A stretch of DNA of 31,580 nt from UBA2266 sp964406945 (GTDB lineage: Bacteria; Planctomycetota; Phycisphaerae; Sedimentisphaerales; Anaerobacaceae): the NCBI GenBank assembly GCA_964406945.1, contig CAYOTO010000039.1:1-31580 (forward strand), written 5' to 3'. Positions 23,493 to 31,580 of the stretch are shown one piece after another. Each line of letters begins with the position of its first letter. The first letter of the stretch is position 1. The notes under the pieces are model-generated. The model was not told the origin of the DNA and did not search any database. It saw nothing but the letters and a program-made list of their open reading frames with translations. The translations under genes were made by a program, and so were the position numbers.

Positions 23493-25523
23493 ATGAGCAA
23501 GGCTGTGAAAAATCCGGGTTTATCCGAACTCGACGAACTTTGCATACAGACCATCCGATTTCTGGCCATGGACGGCGTTCAGAAGGCCAAATCGGGTCAT
23601 CCGGGCATGCCGATGGGCATGGCTTCGGCGGCTTACGTGCTTTGGACCAGATGGATGAATTACAATCCCGCCAACCCGCAGTGGCATAACAGGGATCGTT
23701 TCGTTCTTTCGGCCGGCCACGGCAGCATGCTTCTTTACTCCCTGCTGCATCTGACCGGCTTCAATATGCCGCTGGAGGAATTGAAGAACTTCCGCCAGTG
23801 GGCCAGCAAGACTCCGGGCCATCCGGAATACGAGCCGGGATCGGGCGTAGAGGTAACAACCGGTCCGCTGGGCCAGGGTATCAGCAATGCGGTTGGGATG
23901 GCTATTGCTCAGAAATATCTTGCCAAGTACTTTAATCGCGACGGTTTTCCGATCATAGATTACAACATGTACGTGATCGCCAGCGACGGCGATTTGCAGG
24001 AGGGCATTGCTTCCGAGGCCTGCTCGCTTGCCGGGCACCTGGGTCTTGACAACATGATCGTAGTTTACGACGACAATCACATCAGTATCGACGGCAATAC
24101 CGAGCTTTCCTTCACCGAAGATCGGGCAAAGCGATTCGAGGCGTATGGCTGGCATGTTCAGGTGATCGACGGCGACGGCAACGACATGGAGGCGTTCGAA
24201 AGAGCTTTGACCAACGCCAAAAGCGAGAATAACAGGCCGTCGATTATCAATCTGCGCACGCACATCGCATACGGCAGCCCGAACAAACAGGATACGGCCG
24301 GGGCCCACGGAGCGCCGCTTGGCGAAGATGAGATCAAACTTATCAAGGAGCAGTTAGGCTGGGATCCGGAGACGAGCTTCCACGTGCCGCCGGAAGTTGC
24401 CGAGCACATGGGCAAGGCCGTTGAGAAGGGCAAGGCCGTCGAGGACGAGTGGAATAAGATGTTCGCCGATTATGCCGGCAAGCATCCGGAACCGGCTAGG
24501 GAGTTTAAGGACGCCGAAGCGGGCAAACTGCCCGTGAATCTCGATGAACTGCTGCCGAAGTTCGAGGCCGGCGAATCGGTCGCGACCCGCAAGGCTTCGG
24601 GCAAGACGCTGGCAGCCGTTATGCCGAAACTGCCGCTGATTATGGCCGGTTCAGCGGACCTGACGCCCTCGAACAACACGAGCTTCCCGGATGTGCAGAA
24701 TTTCCAGAAGGACTGCCCCGAGGGAAGGTACATCCGCTATGGCGTTCGCGAACATGCGATGGGCGCGATTATGAACGGCATTTCGGTCAGCGGTCTGTTG
24801 CGGGCGTACGGCGGTACGTTTCTGGTATTCAGCGACTATATGCGAGGAGCGGTCCGTGTGGCGTCGATTTCGAAATATCCGACGATTTTCGTGTGGACCC
24901 ACGACAGCATCGGCGTAGGCGAGGACGGGCCGACGCACCAGCCGGTCGAGCACCTGGCCGCGTTGCGGGCCATCCCCGGGCTGGCCGTATTCAGGCCGGC
25001 CGATGCGAACGAGACAGCTCAGACCTGGAAGTACGTTCTCGAACATCGCGAGGGTCCGGCGGCGCTGCTGCTGACGCGGCAGGGTCTGCCGTGCATTGAT
25101 CAGGACAAGTACGGCTCGGCAGCGGGCGTTGCCAGGGGTGCTTATGTTCTCCAGAAGGCCGAAAAGCCGGATGTGCTGCTGCTGGCCAGTGGTTCCGAGG
25201 TTTCGCTTGCAATGTGTGCGGCCGAGGGGCTTGCCAAAGAAGATATTCAAGCACAGGTGGTGAGTATGCCGAGTTGGGACCTGTTCGAGCAGCAGGACCA
25301 GGCTTACAAGGATTCGGTTCTGCCGCCCGACGTCAGGGCCAGAGTCGCCGTCGAAGCCGGGGTTGAACTGGGCTGGCACAAGTACATAGGCGATAAGGGT
25401 CGGTTCATCGGCATGAGCAGCTACGGAGCTTCGGCGCCTCAGGCGATATGCTTCGAGCAGTTCGGCATCACGACCGAGAATGTGATCAAGGCGGCAAAGG
25501 AATCCATCGCGGCCGCGAAGTAA
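23493..25523 (+). CDS. tkt: Transketolase
   Basis: AGGGGA lies about nine bases before ATG 23493. The 676-residue product is the normal length for a bacterial transketolase. It shows K-S-G-H-P-G-M-P-M-G, the thiamine-binding G-D-G/D-G-D-L-Q-E-G-I-x-x-E-A (about residue 165) with the D-D-N-x-I-S-I-D-G strand, the pyrimidine domain V-R-E-H-A-M-G, and H-D-S-I-G-V-G-E-D-G-P-T-H-Q-P-V-E-H (about residue 475). It moves two-carbon units between sugar phosphates in the pentose phosphate pathway, which links to ribose 5-phosphate from the ribokinase operon in a general metabolic sense only. A strong hairpin follows 31 bases after the stop. Confidence 0.97.
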   Translation: MSKAVKNPGLSELDELCIQTIRFLAMDGVQKAKSGHPGMPMGMASAAYVLWTRWMNYNPANPQWHNRDRFVLSAGHGSMLLYSLLHLTGFNMPLEELKNFRQWASKTPGHPEYEPGSGVEVTTGPLGQGISNAVGMAIAQKYLAKYFNRDGFPIIDYNMYVIASDGDLQEGIASEACSLAGHLGLDNMIVVYDDNHISIDGNTELSFTEDRAKRFEAYGWHVQVIDGDGNDMEAFERALTNAKSENNRPSIINLRTHIAYGSPNKQDTAGAHGAPLGEDEIKLIKEQLGWDPETSFHVPPEVAEHMGKAVEKGKAVEDEWNKMFADYAGKHPEPAREFKDAEAGKLPVNLDELLPKFEAGESVATRKASGKTLAAVMPKLPLIMAGSADLTPSNNTSFPDVQNFQKDCPEGRYIRYGVREHAMGAIMNGISVSGLLRAYGGTFLVFSDYMRGAVRVASISKYPTIFVWTHDSIGVGEDGPTHQPVEHLAALRAIPGLAVFRPADANETAQTWKYVLEHREGPAALLLTRQGLPCIDQDKYGSAAGVARGAYVLQKAEKPDVLLLASGSEVSLAMCAAEGLAKEDIQAQVVSMPSWDLFEQQDQAYKDSVLPPDVRARVAVEAGVELGWHKYIGDKGRFIGMSSYGASAPQAICFEQFGITTENVIKAAKESIAAAK

Positions 25524-25554
25524 GCCCGCACACACCACACAATAATGAACCATA

Positions 25555-25591
25555 CGGCGGCGGATGCTCTACTAAAAAGCGTCCGCCGTCG
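25555..25591 (+). terminator. Rho-independent-type terminator hairpin after transketolase
   Basis: CGGCGGCGGATGC (25555-25567) pairs with GCGTCCGCCGTCG (25579-25591) in a 13-bp stem with two G-T wobbles and an 11-base loop. The following TTCTACATT is a poor T-tract, so termination may be partial, letting some transcript reach mfd. Confidence 0.6.
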
Positions 25592-25681
25592 TTCTACATT
25601 GGGCGGCGCCGGCAGAGCAATTGCGAAAACTCTCGCATGGGGGAATCGCCACAGTTATACTCTTGCTTGCATGTAGAGCCA

Positions 25682-28600
25682 ATGGATCTCGGACGCGACA
25701 AGGTTGTTCGCCGTATAATCTCTCGGCTCAAGGCCGCCGAAACCGGGGGCGTTAAGGTCGAAGGGACATGGGGATCGTTTGCGCCGCTGCTGGTGGCGCA
25801 CATTTCGAATCAGCTTAAAAGGCCCATTCTGTACGTCCGCCCGCACATCGACGATGCCGACAAAGCCGCCGACGACCTGCAGACTTTCGGTGCAAAGGCT
25901 ATAGAGCCGCTGGCGGCGTGGGAGGGCGAGGAGGATATCGCCGATGCAACCGACGAGATTCGGGCCGAGAGGCTGCGGGTGGTTTCGAGTATCGCCTTGG
26001 CGAAAAAGAAGAGCCGCCAGGTTGTTACCGCATCTGTGCAGTCGCTGTGCCAGCCGGTTCCCAAGCCTGATCTGCTGGAGGCCGCTTCGCTGAAACTGGT
26101 GCCGGATAACGAGATCGCCCCCGAGCGTGTGGCCGAGTGGCTGGTGGACAACGGCTTCGAGCGGGTCGAGCGGGTCGATCTGCCGGGCCAGTTCGCAAGG
26201 CGGGGCGGAATTGTCGATATTTACGCGCCGCTGATCGGCGTTCAAGGCGCAGAAAGCGGAGGTTCCGACGACGGAGCCGCTCCGGTGCGAGTAGAATTTT
26301 TCGGGGATATAATTGAGAGCGTGCGGTCGATAGATCTGGATACGCAGCGGTCGACCGGGCGAGTCGGCGGGATTTCGGTGGCCTCGGCGATATGCGGGGC
26401 CGCCGAGCAGGAGCGCGAACTGTTTACGCGAATTCTGCCGCCGGAAACTATTGTTGTTCTGGAGGAGCCGGCGAATATCGAGGAGGTTGCGGGCGTGTAT
26501 CTGGCTCGACTCGAGGACCGTTCCGGGCTGTATGACTGGGAGCAGATTTACTCCAGTTTGCAGGCGTACACCAGACTGGATATAAGCAGATTCGGCGTCG
26601 AAAGCGGCAAGGACCTGCTTCGTGTGCCCGTAAAAAGCATTCAGCAGTTTCAGCACAAGGCTACGAGTGTATGGGCCGGTCATAAAGAGGCGCTCGAAGA
26701 GCTGTTGGAAAAGGCCGCTCACGGTACGGAGGTGCAGCTTTACTGCGAAAGTCCGGCCGAGGTGCAGCGGGTCAGTGAGATCGCCCGCGAGACCGTGAAG
26801 ACCATACCCGCCAAATTTCACACGCCACTGGGCTTTATCAGCGACGGCTTCACTATCGAGTCGCTGGACACCATTGTAATCAGCCATCACGAGCTTTTCG
26901 GGCAGTTTGCGCTGCGGCGCCGGCAGCGACGCGCGCGCCCGACGGCGCCTGTCGATACACTGGCCGATCTGCAGGAAGGCGATTACGTAGTCCACGCGTC
27001 GCACGGGATCGGCAAGTTCCTGGGCATCCGGACCATCGAGGAGGAAGGCGGGGCCGGCGAATACCTGACCATCGAGTACGCCAATGCGACCAGAATGCAG
27101 GTTTCGGTCAAGAATATAGCGCTGGTGCAGAAGTATATCGGGACCAGTCCAAAGCGGCCGAAGCTGAGCAAGATCGGCTCGAAGAAATGGCAGAAGCAGA
27201 AGGAGAAGGTGGCTGAATCGGTGGCGGACCTCGCAGCCGAGCTGCTGGAGGTGCAGGCCAAAAGGCAGGCGCTGGGCGGGTTCGAGTTCGGGCCGGATTC
27301 GAACTGGCAGGTAGAATTCGAGGAATCTTTCCCGTATCAGGAGACGCCCGACCAGAGCGCGGCTATAGGCGAAATCAAGGCGGATATGCAGCAGAACGTG
27401 GCGATGGACCGGCTGCTGTGCGGAGACGTGGGCTACGGCAAGACCGAGCTTGCCATGCGGGCCGCTTTCAAGGCGGTCGAGAACGGCAAGCAGGTCGCGA
27501 TGCTCGTGCCTACAACGGTTCTCTGCGTCCAGCACGGGCGGACGTTTACGGAGCGATTCGCGGATTTTCCCATATCTATCGACGTTCTCAACCGGTTCAA
27601 GACGACCAGACAGGCCGCGGATGTCGTCGCCCGCGCCCGCGCGGGCAGGGTGGATATTCTGATCGGTACGCACAGACTGCTGAGTAAGGATGTGGGATTC
27701 AAGGACCTGGGGCTCTTGATAATCGACGAGGAGCAGCGCTTCGGCGTCGATCACAAGGAAAGGCTCAAGCGAATGCGGGTGGATGTGGACGTTCTGACCA
27801 TGACGGCTACGCCCATACCCCGTACGCTGCACATGTCGCTGATCGGGCTGCGGGATATCAGTTCGCTGCAGACGCCGCCGCTGGACAGGCGGAGCATCGT
27901 AACGGTTGTTACCGCATATAACGATGCACTTGTGAAGAAGGCGATCCACCGCGAGATGAACAGGCAGGGCCAGGTCTTCTTTCTGCACAACCGCGTCAAG
28001 ACAATTGAAAAACGCGCCTGGCGGCTGAGCAAACTCGTTCCAGATGCGAGAATTACCATCGCTCACGGCCAGATGACCAAGAGAGAGCTGGAGAAAGCGA
28101 TGGTCGACTTCGTGCTGGGCGGGATTGATGTGCTGGTCTGTACAACCATTATCGAATCGGGGCTGGACATACCCAATGCGAACACGATTCTGATTGACGA
28201 TGCGGACCGGTTCGGGCTGGCCGAATTGCACCAGCTTCGCGGACGTGTGGGCAGGTACAAGCATCGGGCATACGCGTACATGCTGCTGCCGGAATCGCGG
28301 CCGGTTACGCCGATTGCCACAAAGAGGCTCAAGGCCATCGAGGAGTATTCGCACCTGGGCGCGGGTTTCAGGATTGCGCTGCGGGATTTGGAGATACGCG
28401 GGGCCGGCAACATTCTCGGGGCCGCTCAGTCCGGGCACATTCAGCTTGTGGGCTATCAGATGTATTGCGAACTGCTGGCCAATGCGGTGCGGAAGATGAA
28501 GAACGAGCCGGTCGAAGAGCTGCCGAGTGCGGTTCTGGATTTGGGCTTTTCCAGCTACATACCGAAGAACTATGTGCCCATTGACAGGCTGCGGATGGAT

Positions 28601-28948
28601 GTTTACCGCAAAATCGCCGTGGCGAAAAGTGACGACGACATCGAGCAGGTGCGCGGCGAGCTTGCGGACGTTTACGGACCGCTGCCGGAGGATGCCGAGC
28701 TTGTGCTGGAACTGGCGTCGCTTCGGATAAAGGCCAGTCGCCGGCAGATAAAAAGTATTGTCGCATCGTGCCCGGACTTGATATTCTCATTCGAGCAGGA
28801 CAGCGGTTCGCATGCGGATCTTTTCTCTAACGTCAAGGGCGACGTTCGCATACCGGATCCGAAGCGGGCGTATCTGCGTTTGAATAAAAACTATTTCGAG
28901 CCGCGAACGCTTTTGCGGGTGCTCAGAAAGATGTTCGAGGGAGGGTGA
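25682..28948 (+). CDS. mfd: Mfd, transcription-repair coupling factor
   Basis: The product is 1088 residues from ATG 25682; ATG 25637 would add 15 residues and has no Shine-Dalgarno either. The open frame extends up to 25448 inside tkt and is not real there. Domains in order are the UvrB-like N-terminal module (R-R-G-G-I-V-D-I-Y near residue 177), the RNA polymerase-interacting CarD-like domain (G-D-Y-V-V-H-A-S-H-G-I-G, about 430-500), a superfamily 2 translocase with Walker A GDVGYGKTE (about 580), DEEQRFG (about 682), T-A-T-P-I-P-R-T-L and R-x-R-G-R-V-G-R, and a C-terminal TRCF domain. It removes stalled RNA polymerase at lesions and recruits UvrA. Confidence 0.96.
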   Translation: MDLGRDKVVRRIISRLKAAETGGVKVEGTWGSFAPLLVAHISNQLKRPILYVRPHIDDADKAADDLQTFGAKAIEPLAAWEGEEDIADATDEIRAERLRVVSSIALAKKKSRQVVTASVQSLCQPVPKPDLLEAASLKLVPDNEIAPERVAEWLVDNGFERVERVDLPGQFARRGGIVDIYAPLIGVQGAESGGSDDGAAPVRVEFFGDIIESVRSIDLDTQRSTGRVGGISVASAICGAAEQERELFTRILPPETIVVLEEPANIEEVAGVYLARLEDRSGLYDWEQIYSSLQAYTRLDISRFGVESGKDLLRVPVKSIQQFQHKATSVWAGHKEALEELLEKAAHGTEVQLYCESPAEVQRVSEIARETVKTIPAKFHTPLGFISDGFTIESLDTIVISHHELFGQFALRRRQRRARPTAPVDTLADLQEGDYVVHASHGIGKFLGIRTIEEEGGAGEYLTIEYANATRMQVSVKNIALVQKYIGTSPKRPKLSKIGSKKWQKQKEKVAESVADLAAELLEVQAKRQALGGFEFGPDSNWQVEFEESFPYQETPDQSAAIGEIKADMQQNVAMDRLLCGDVGYGKTELAMRAAFKAVENGKQVAMLVPTTVLCVQHGRTFTERFADFPISIDVLNRFKTTRQAADVVARARAGRVDILIGTHRLLSKDVGFKDLGLLIIDEEQRFGVDHKERLKRMRVDVDVLTMTATPIPRTLHMSLIGLRDISSLQTPPLDRRSIVTVVTAYNDALVKKAIHREMNRQGQVFFLHNRVKTIEKRAWRLSKLVPDARITIAHGQMTKRELEKAMVDFVLGGIDVLVCTTIIESGLDIPNANTILIDDADRFGLAELHQLRGRVGRYKHRAYAYMLLPESRPVTPIATKRLKAIEEYSHLGAGFRIALRDLEIRGAGNILGAAQSGHIQLVGYQMYCELLANAVRKMKNEPVEELPSAVLDLGFSSYIPKNYVPIDRLRMDVYRKIAVAKSDDDIEQVRGELADVYGPLPEDAELVLELASLRIKASRRQIKSIVASCPDLIFSFEQDSGSHADLFSNVKGDVRIPDPKRAYLRLNKNYFEPRTLLRVLRKMFEGG

Positions 28949-28950
28949 TT

Positions 28951-29970
28951 ATGGGATATCGTGTTGCAGCAGTCGTTTTGGTGGCCGGTTTGACGGCGGG
29001 TTCCTGGGCCGCGGCCAGGGAAACAGGACCGGATGGGCTGGGGCAGAGGCAGTTTAGCGTCGCCGAAGTTGCGGTTCCGACGAATGCCCGCAGACCGACA
29101 AACGACAAAGAGCTGCGATACTGGCTGGAGAATATGGTCTGGCACCATCGGTTCGAGGTGGATGAAATCCGCGAGGCGACGGGACTGAAGCGGGCGGAAC
29201 TTAAAGACGCGCTTGAGCAATTCGATATACAACCGGACAACAGGCCCGCAAGAGGTAAGAACGCACCGCTTCTGGTGCTGCCGTATCCGGGCGGGCGACA
29301 TCCGCGGATCGGATTTCTGGAGGGTGCGATCGACCCGCAGCGGGAGACGAAGTTCAGCGTTTTTACGCCGTGGGATCCGCACAGCTATGTTGTGGTCGAT
29401 GTGCCGGAGGCGATCTGGTCGAATCTGGGGCTGACATACCTGGCCCACACTCATATCGACACTTTATGGACCGGACGCGGCATTGAGCTGAAGAAGCTGG
29501 AATGGAAGCGGGGCACAAACGGGCGGCTGCGGATCGAGCGGAAGCTGCCCAACGGCATCTCTTTCGGCGTTAAGGTGAGGCCGACCAAAGAGGCGGTGCT
29601 CATGCAGATGTGGCTCAAGAACGGCACCGATAAGAAACTGTCGAATCTGCTCGTTCAGAACTGCGTAATGACGAAGATGGCCGAGGGCTTCGAACAGCAG
29701 ACCAACGGCAACAAGGTGCTTACAAATCCGTACGCTGCCTGTCGCGACCAAAGCGGCAGGCGATGGATCATTACGGCATGGACCAACTGCGAGAGACCAT
29801 GGGCCAATCCCGACTGCCCGTGTTTTCATTCGGACCCGAAGTTTCCCGACCTCGAACCAGGTGAAAAGTCGACGATTTACGGCTGGCTGTCGTTTTACGA
29901 AGGCGAAGATGTCGAGAATGAGTTTGCACGGATCGAGGCCACGGACTGGAACGACAAAGCTGTGAAGTAA
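28951..29970 (+). CDS. Secreted protein of unknown function
   Basis: I do not recognise a named family. GGAGGG (28940-28945) lies five bases before ATG 28951, two bases after the mfd stop; a GTG at 28945 overlaps that stop. The 339-residue product has a signal peptide (1-22, AA-A/R). Near residues 53-91 is a helical region with Y-W-L-E-N-M-V-W-H-H-R-F and A-T-G-L-K-R-A-E, resembling a small winged-helix-like or helical module. The rest is beta-rich, with P-Y-P-G-G-R-H-P-R-I-G-F, F-T-P-W-D-P, V-D-V-P-E-A-I-W-S-N-L-G-L-T-Y-L-A-H-T-H and P-D-C-P-C-F-H-S-D-P near 290. From memory, similar proteins recur in planctomycetes without a role. The P-W-A-N-P and H-T-H-I-D motifs could bind sugar or metal, a guess. 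It probably shares a transcript with mfd and the thioredoxin-like gene. Confidence 0.78.
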   Translation: MGYRVAAVVLVAGLTAGSWAAARETGPDGLGQRQFSVAEVAVPTNARRPTNDKELRYWLENMVWHHRFEVDEIREATGLKRAELKDALEQFDIQPDNRPARGKNAPLLVLPYPGGRHPRIGFLEGAIDPQRETKFSVFTPWDPHSYVVVDVPEAIWSNLGLTYLAHTHIDTLWTGRGIELKKLEWKRGTNGRLRIERKLPNGISFGVKVRPTKEAVLMQMWLKNGTDKKLSNLLVQNCVMTKMAEGFEQQTNGNKVLTNPYAACRDQSGRRWIITAWTNCERPWANPDCPCFHSDPKFPDLEPGEKSTIYGWLSFYEGEDVENEFARIEATDWNDKAVK

Positions 29971-30008
29971 CTGCAAAATTGCAGCAAATGCGTAAAGGAG
30001 GCAAGGTT

Positions 30009-31121
30009 ATGTTAAAGCGAACGGTCATTCTTGCGGCCGCACTTCTTTCAGCGGGGATCCTCTGCCCGGCGGCTCAGGTCGAGACTCTTGAAATAGGCCG
30101 GGCCGCGCCGGACTTCGAACTCATGGGCGTGGACGGCAGGGTCTACAGGCTGGCGGATTTCGGCGATGCCAAAGTGCTGGTGATTGTCTTCACCTGCAAT
30201 CACTGTCCGACTGCTCAGGCATACGAACAGCGTATTAAGAAGCTGGCTGCCGACTACAAAGGCAAGAATGTGAAACTGGTTGCGATTTCGCCGAACGATC
30301 CCAGAGCGGTGCGGCTGGACGAGCTTGGATATACGGACCTGGGCGACTCGCTGGAGGATATGAAGATTCGGTTCAGGGATAAGAACTTCAATTTTCCATA
30401 TCTTTACGACGGCGACGAGCAGGCCGCGGCCAGGGCATACGGTCCGATTGCCACGCCGCACGCATTCGTGTTCGATGAAGAACGCGTGCTGCGGTATCAA
30501 GGCGGGATCGACGATTCGGAAAAGCCGAACAGAGTGAACAAGCACTACCTGCGCGATGCAATCGAGGCGGTGCTTTCGGGCAGAGAGCCGCAGGTCCAGG
30601 CGAGCCGCGTCTTCGGCTGCTCGGTAAAGTGGGCGGACAAACGAGCGGCGGCCAAAGCCTCAATGAGGCGATGGGCCGCGGAACCTGTTTCGCTTGCCAC
30701 GGTCGATACCGCCGGCATTCGGACGATTGCCCAAAACGACACGGATAGACTCAGGGTCATAAGCATCTGGGCGACCTGGTCCGGCCCGGGCGCCGAAAAC
30801 CTGCGGGAGCTTGTGACCGTCAACCGAATGTATCGCAAGAGGGATTTCGAGTTGATCAGCATCTGTGCCGATTCGCCCAAACGTCGCACCGAAGCCCTGG
30901 CAATCTTGAAGAAACAGCAGGCCTCCTACACCAACTATCTATTCGACGGTGCAGACATTTATTCGCTGATGAAGGCCGTCGATGAAGAACTGGCGGGGGG
31001 CGTGCCGTACACGCTCCTCATAAAGCCCGGCGGCGAAATAATTTACAGGCAGGTCGGAGCTATAGAACCGCTTGAACTGAAAAAGGCCGTGGTGGAATAC
31101 CTGGGCCGGGTCTATAAATAA
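30009..31121 (+). CDS. Exported protein with two thioredoxin-fold domains; second lacks CXXC
   Basis: GGAGG (29997-30001) lies seven bases before ATG 30009, so the longer frame from 29979 is trimmed. The 370-residue product has a signal peptide (about 1-22, P-A-A/Q). Domain 1 (about 29-190) is a peroxiredoxin-like thioredoxin fold of the AhpC/TSA-like PRX_like1 kind, with F-T-C63-N-H-C66-P and cis-proline T-P150. C204 (V-F-G-C-S-V-K-W) is typical of that group. Domain 2 (about 227-370) resembles TlpA-type thioredoxins but reads W254-A-T-W-S258-G-P-G261 where the active site W-C-x-x-C should be, so it has no redox cysteine pair; its cis-proline V-P333 is kept. It likely acts outside the cytoplasm, and domain 2 may only bind or stabilise. 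It lies 38 bases after the preceding secreted protein. Confidence 0.87.
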   Translation: MLKRTVILAAALLSAGILCPAAQVETLEIGRAAPDFELMGVDGRVYRLADFGDAKVLVIVFTCNHCPTAQAYEQRIKKLAADYKGKNVKLVAISPNDPRAVRLDELGYTDLGDSLEDMKIRFRDKNFNFPYLYDGDEQAAARAYGPIATPHAFVFDEERVLRYQGGIDDSEKPNRVNKHYLRDAIEAVLSGREPQVQASRVFGCSVKWADKRAAAKASMRRWAAEPVSLATVDTAGIRTIAQNDTDRLRVISIWATWSGPGAENLRELVTVNRMYRKRDFELISICADSPKRRTEALAILKKQQASYTNYLFDGADIYSLMKAVDEELAGGVPYTLLIKPGGEIIYRQVGAIEPLELKKAVVEYLGRVYK

Positions 31122-31211
31122 TTCCAGCCGGAGTGAAACCGATAGGGTGGTTTGCGTGCTCAACAGATAAATCAAGATGGCTGTGTTTTGCTTAAAAATG
31201 GAGTGGTCGCA

Positions 31212-31580
31212 ATGGATATGAACGGAAGTTTTGCGGCAGTGTTTTCCACTTGTCTGGTTTGTCTGTCGGGTTGCAGTCAGCGGGAGCCGGTGTCCGAGCG
31301 GATTAAGGCGAACAATTCAGAAAGCGACAAATCAGTTTGCAGTCAGTGGGAGCCGGTGTCCGAGCGTATTAAGGCGAATAATCCAGAAAGCGACAAAGCA
31401 GTGGCATACCGCCGGTGGAATCCTGATTTTGCCGTTCGTGATGCCGAGTATGACATCGAAATAGGTGAGATCAAGATTTGTTATCATGGAACTAAAGTTG
31501 CGGCACCGGCAGGTATTTTCGTGTTGCTTCACTACTGTCCCGTTATAAGTCGAATAATAGCAACTGGTTACGTAAATCCC
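31212..31580 (+). CDS. Putative lipoprotein with in-frame duplication, runs off the window
   Basis: From ATG 31212 the frame is open for 123 codons to the last base, so the gene continues beyond the window. GGAG (31200-31203) is eight bases upstream. The N-terminus is a signal peptide with lipobox L-S-G-C (C21). Residues 21-42 and 43-64 are near-identical copies (C-S-Q-x-E-P-V-S-E-R-I-K-A-N-N-x-E-S-D-K-x-V), the second lying directly after the first. After this comes A-Y-R-R-W-N-P-D-F-A-V-R-D-A-E-Y, with no family I recognise, and the hydrophobic G-I-F-V-L-L-H. The function is unknown. A frame in the other phase covers the same bases (31231-31464) but lacks a signal and Shine-Dalgarno. Confidence 0.6.
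   Translation, partial: MDMNGSFAAVFSTCLVCLSGCSQREPVSERIKANNSESDKSVCSQWEPVSERIKANNPESDKAVAYRRWNPDFAVRDAEYDIEIGEIKICYHGTKVAAPAGIFVLLHYCPVISRIIATGYVNP
31272..31403 (+). repeat. 66-bp tandem direct duplication, two copies
   Basis: Copies at 31272-31337 and 31338-31403 match at 60 of 66 bases by eye, with differences at 31281/31347, 31301/31367, 31314/31380, 31318/31384, 31333/31399 and 31337/31403 or nearby. Exactly 22 codons long, it keeps the frame of the lipoprotein gene, and each copy starts with a TGC cysteine codon. Confidence 0.85.

Noticed and set aside
25655..28438. A 927-codon open frame antisense to mfd
   Set aside because: It lies fully inside mfd, has no signal, domain or Shine-Dalgarno, and reads like the arginine- and proline-rich antisense frames common in GC-rich genes.
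31231..31464. A 77-codon frame with repeated C-P-S-x-L-R-R-x-I-Q-K-A
   Set aside because: The repetition is only the second-phase reading of the 66-bp duplication; the frame from 31212 has a better start, Shine-Dalgarno and lipobox.
1..31580. CRISPR array, insertion sequence, prophage or defence system
   Set aside because: No repeat-spacer pattern, transposase, integrase, or toxin/antitoxin or nuclease set was found; all intergenic gaps are short.

Overview
The window reads like a chromosome fragment from a free-living, Gram-negative-type bacterium, most likely a planctomycete of the Phycisphaerae/Sedimentisphaerales kind. This is an inference from gene content: a lipoprotein sulfatase, an exported Gfo/Idh/MocA oxidoreductase, a Tat-exported FAD enzyme, a dodecaheme-type cytochrome, a class II photolyase, and many secreted proteins with lipobox signal peptides. 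The DNA is moderately GC-rich and densely coded. No phage, transposase, CRISPR array or plasmid gene was seen.

Layout. (1) 40-2779, plus: an NHL beta-propeller and a multiheme cytochrome c in overlapping reading frames. (2) 2806-3799, minus: a membrane protein and tRNA-Ser(CGA) with its own promoter. (3) 4035-9004: a secretion-rich catabolic block holding a Tat-type FAD oxidoreductase, a sulfatase plus an exported Gfo/Idh/MocA protein (minus), and a lipoprotein polysaccharide deacetylase divergent from them. (4) 9063-14525, minus: a five-gene operon, exported nucleoside hydrolase > ribokinase > sugar-binding lipoprotein > duplicated ATPase > permease. It forms a plausible route from external ribonucleosides to ribose 5-phosphate. 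(5) 14654-17333, plus: class II photolyase, TIGR01777-type epimerase and a flavin-binding PNPOx-like protein, then a lone hisA (17415-18134). (6) 18158-23230, minus: HD protein > PpiC-like lipoprotein > acpS > mnmG > radical SAM protein. (7) 23493-31121, plus: transketolase with a strong terminator hairpin, then mfd, a secreted protein of unknown function, and a double thioredoxin-fold protein. (8) 31212 to the window edge: an incomplete lipoprotein gene with a 66-bp in-frame tandem duplication.

Regulation. Several sigma70-like promoters can be read by eye. Two divergent intergenic regions are notable. At 14553-14601 the nucleoside hydrolase and photolyase promoters share the same -10 bases. 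At 8075-8142 a palindromic -10 and a repeated TATAATGGCGGC block lie between the Gfo and deacetylase genes.

The most distinctive points are the nucleoside-salvage operon with an exported hydrolase, the CX3CH haem motif ending the cytochrome, the thioredoxin-like domain that has lost both active-site cysteines, the radical SAM protein with extra cysteines behind mnmG, and the duplicated lipoprotein at the right edge. None of these is shown to be a new system by sequence alone.
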